Assembly: GCA_021199135.1 (NCBI GenBank)
Contig: JAJQIQ010000004.1
Location: 1 to 7,347 of the forward strand
Direction of reading: 5' to 3'
Source: Clostridiales bacterium
GTDB taxonomy: Bacteria > Bacillota > Clostridia > Lachnospirales > Lachnospiraceae
DNA length: 7,347 nt
Shown here in pieces: positions 5,212 through 7,347 of the stretch; position 1 is the first letter of the stretch; the number at the start of each line of letters is the position of its first letter. A program made the translations under genes and the position numbers. The notes beneath the pieces are model-generated. The model had not been told where the DNA came from, searched no databases, and saw only the letters and a program-made list of their open reading frames with translations.

Positions 5212-6375
5212 ATGGCAGATGACAATAAAAAAACAAAAGAACCCTCATGCCCGTACAAAAAGAAGTGCGGCGGCTGCGATTACCAGGGGATGGCCTACGA
5301 GGAGCAGCTGAAAAGAAAGCGCGGATATGTGCATAAGCTCCTGCCGGAGTGCAGGCTCATGCCAATCGTCGGGATGGACGACCCGCTTCACTATAGGCAT
5401 AAGGTGCAGGCTGCTTTTGACTGCGTCCGCGGCGGAAAAATCGTGGCGGGGACTTATGCGAAAAACAGCCATGATGTCGTGCCAATCGACAGATGCATGA
5501 TTGAAAACGAGGAGGCCAACGCGATCATACGCGACATCCGCGACATGCTGCGCTCGTTTAAGATAAAGACCTACGACGAGGACACGGGCTATGGCCTGCT
5601 GCGCCACGTCCAGGTTCGCGTCGGCTATCGCAGCGGGCAGATAATGGTCGTGCTGGTGCTCTCATCGCCGATCCTCCCGTCGAAGAATAATTTCGTGAAG
5701 GTGCTGCGGCAGAAGCACCCAGATATAAGCACGGTCATAATAAACGTCAACGATGAGCACACGAGCATGGTGCTCGGCGAACGCAATATCACCGTGTATG
5801 GAAAGGGATATATCGAGGACGAGCTCTGCGGACTGAAATTCCGAATTTCGCCGGGGTCGTTCTATCAGGTAAATCCGAGGCAGACGGAGCTTTTATATAA
5901 AAAAGCGATCGAGTACGCGGGACTCACAGGAAAGGAGCGCGTCATCGATGCCTACTGTGGGACGGGGACGATCGGGCTCATCGCGGCGGGCGGCGCGCGC
6001 GAGGTCATCGGCGTGGAGTCGAACCGGGCGGCAGTGCGCGATGCCATCTCAAACGCGAAATTAAACGGGATAAAAAATATTAGGTTTTACAGCGACGATG
6101 CGGGAGAGTTCATGACTTCGCTCGCGCAGGCGGGAGAGAAGGCAGACGTAGTTTTTCTTGACCCGCCGCGCACCGGGAGCAGCGAGGCTTTCCTCGCGTC
6201 GCTTGCGCGTTTAAATCCCGACCGCGCCGTATATGTCTCCTGCGATCCGGAGTCGCTCGCCCGCGACGCGAAGTATTTGACAAAACACGGGTACACCCTC
6301 AAAGAGTGCACACCGTTTGACTGCTTCCCGTACACGAAGCACATTGAGAATGTCGCCCTGCTCTGCAAAAAATAA
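5212..6375 (+). CDS. rlmD: 23S rRNA (uracil-5-)-methyltransferase, RlmD/RlmC type
   Basis: The 387-residue enzyme of the TrmA/RumA family transfers a methyl group from S-adenosylmethionine to C5 of a uridine in 23S rRNA. Four cysteines suit the [4Fe-4S] cluster: Cys13, Cys19 and Cys22 in CPYKKKCGGC, then Cys95 in DRC. The central PGSFYQVNP (213-221), the SAM-binding DAYCGTGTIGL (245-255), the DPPRTG motif (316-321), the catalytic nucleophile Cys343 in VSCDPESLARD and the putative general base Glu379 in HIENVALL are all present, so it should be active. It begins directly at the cluster and lacks the N-terminal TRAM domain of E. coli RlmD (about 433 residues) and B. subtilis RlmCD; in this it resembles E. 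coli RlmC (about 375). The target, U1939 or U747 by E. coli numbering, cannot be told from sequence, so the gene symbol is provisional. It follows the DUF4143 gene by 12 nt with a shared stop/ribosome binding site, an unusual partner for a housekeeping rRNA enzyme. Confidence 0.9.
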   Translation: MADDNKKTKEPSCPYKKKCGGCDYQGMAYEEQLKRKRGYVHKLLPECRLMPIVGMDDPLHYRHKVQAAFDCVRGGKIVAGTYAKNSHDVVPIDRCMIENEEANAIIRDIRDMLRSFKIKTYDEDTGYGLLRHVQVRVGYRSGQIMVVLVLSSPILPSKNNFVKVLRQKHPDISTVIINVNDEHTSMVLGERNITVYGKGYIEDELCGLKFRISPGSFYQVNPRQTELLYKKAIEYAGLTGKERVIDAYCGTGTIGLIAAGGAREVIGVESNRAAVRDAISNAKLNGIKNIRFYSDDAGEFMTSLAQAGEKADVVFLDPPRTGSSEAFLASLARLNPDRAVYVSCDPESLARDAKYLTKHGYTLKECTPFDCFPYTKHIENVALLCKK

Positions 6376-6403
6376 AAGTATTTGGTTGGGAGAATAATTC
6401 GTC

Positions 6404-7347
6404 ATGGACAACCTGCGCTTCAGCTTAAACGCCACAATCCCGCTTTTCATCTGCATGATATTCGGGATGTTTTTCAAAAAAATCGGGCTCTTCGATGATA
6501 ATATGGTAAAGAAGCTGAACTCGTTCGTCTTCAAGGCGGCGCTTCCGGTCATGCTTTTCGAGGACCTCGCGGCGGAGGATTTCTACGAGGTATGGAACAC
6601 GAAGTTCGTGCTCTTCTGCTTTTTTGCGACGCTCATCTCGATCGCGCTGTGCATCTTGATTTCCCTGTTTTTCAAGGGCAGGGGGCAGCGCGGGGAGTTC
6701 GTCCAGGCCGCCTACCGCAGCAGCGCGGCGATAATGGGCGCAGCCCTGATTGAAAATATTTACGGAAACTCGGGGATGGGGCCGCTCATGATAATCGGCT
6801 CGGTGCCGCTCTACAACGTCATGGCGGTGGTGGTGCTCTCGTTCACGGGCGAGGGAACCGAGAGCCATAAAATGGACAGAAAACTTATTTTAAATACACT
6901 GAAAGGCATTATCACGAACCCGATAATAATAGGAATTATAATCGGACTATTGTGGTCGCTCATAAAAATCCCGCAGCCCGCGATAATGGAGAAATCGCTA
7001 AATTACATAGGAGTCCTCGCCACGCCGCTCGGGCTGATGTCGATGGGAGCGTCGTTCGAGTTTGGCAAGGCGCTTAAGAACCTGCGACCGGTGATCGTCG
7101 CGGCGGTATTGAAACTGGTGGGGCTTGCGGCGATATTTCTCCCAATTGCCGTCGCGCTGGGCTTTCGCGAGAGCTACCTCGTGGCGATCCTCATCATGCT
7201 CGGCTCGCCGACCACGGTCAGCTGCTACATCATGGCGAAAAACATGGGGCACGAGGGCAGCCTCACTGCCACATCCGTCATGCTGACGACGCTCTGCAGC
7301 GCGTTCACGCTGACCGCATGGCTGTATATTTTGAGGTCGATGGGATT
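6404..7347 (+). CDS. AEC (auxin efflux carrier) family transporter, partial at 3' end
   Basis: The frame is open from the ATG at 6404 to the window edge: 314 codons with no stop. Family members are about 300-320 residues, so only a few residues are probably missing. A GGGAGAA ribosome binding site (6388-6394) lies 9 nt before the ATG, and the gap to the methyltransferase is 28 nt without a terminator, so co-transcription is possible. The protein is highly hydrophobic with about ten predicted membrane helices in two sets around a cytoplasmic loop (about 148-162, GEGTESHKMDRK). Family signs are IPLFICMIFGMFFKKIGL near the start, YRSSAAIMGAALI (104-116), TNPIIIGIIIGLL (171-183), ATPLGLMSMGASF (206-218) and GSPTTVSCYIMAK (267-279). 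Bacterial AEC proteins carry malate, malonate or other small organic anions, but the substrate here is not predictable. Assignment to the family is secure. Confidence 0.92.
   Translation, partial: MDNLRFSLNATIPLFICMIFGMFFKKIGLFDDNMVKKLNSFVFKAALPVMLFEDLAAEDFYEVWNTKFVLFCFFATLISIALCILISLFFKGRGQRGEFVQAAYRSSAAIMGAALIENIYGNSGMGPLMIIGSVPLYNVMAVVVLSFTGEGTESHKMDRKLILNTLKGIITNPIIIGIIIGLLWSLIKIPQPAIMEKSLNYIGVLATPLGLMSMGASFEFGKALKNLRPVIVAAVLKLVGLAAIFLPIAVALGFRESYLVAILIMLGSPTTVSCYIMAKNMGHEGSLTATSVMLTTLCSAFTLTAWLYILRSMG

Noticed and set aside
6425..6868. Minus-strand open frame of 147 codons opposite the AEC transporter
   Set aside because: The plus strand encodes a clear ten-helix carrier there; the minus frame is His/Arg/Glu-rich with no domain.

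Overview
The window looks like chromosomal DNA from a member of the Clostridia (Bacillota), possibly Lachnospiraceae or a relative. The reasons are strong GGAGG-type ribosome binding sites, tightly packed genes, a truncated ATPase of the RPRRFGKS family that is commonly expanded in such anaerobes, a DUF4143 ATPase, and a short TrmA-family rRNA methyltransferase. The base composition is moderately GC-rich, yet AGG (Arg) and ATA (Ile) codons are common. The taxonomic guess is inference; there is no rRNA or other marker to settle it.

Left edge (1-650): the last 46 codons of a plus-strand membrane protein run into a minus-strand gene fragment. The fragment is the ATPase core of an 'AAA-ATPase-like' protein that has lost both its N-terminal leader region and its C-terminal nuclease-like half. 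It looks like a decaying relic.

Control region (651-825): an AT-rich intergenic region holds six head-to-tail 11-bp units based on TCTTAA, the spacing expected of an OmpR/PhoB-class response regulator operator. It lies directly upstream of the ABC operon.

ABC operon (826-3874): two different four-helix MacB/FtsX-type permease subunits and one ATPase, separated by 4 and 3 nt. They probably form one heterodimeric mechanotransmission-type ABC complex, like LolCDE in subunit plan. No membrane-fusion adaptor or two-component pair is present in the window, so the substrate is unknown. Export or resistance to membrane-active compounds is a guess based on the family and the operator.

Second unit (3952-6375): a complete DUF4143 ATPase with a PD-(D/E)XK-like C-terminus, then a 5-methyluridine rRNA methyltransferase whose Shine-Dalgarno overlaps the ATPase stop codon. 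Upstream of the ATPase is a near-perfect inverted repeat. Its right arm is the ATPase Shine-Dalgarno and its left arm lies just downstream of a TTGACA box. A transcript reading through from the ABC operon could hide the ribosome binding site, whereas one starting at the local promoter would not.

Right edge (6404-7347): an AEC (auxin efflux carrier family) transporter that runs off the window nearly complete.

No tRNA, rRNA, CRISPR array or complete insertion sequence was seen. The points most worth attention are the 11-bp operator array and the putative anti-readthrough hairpin; neither proves a new system.
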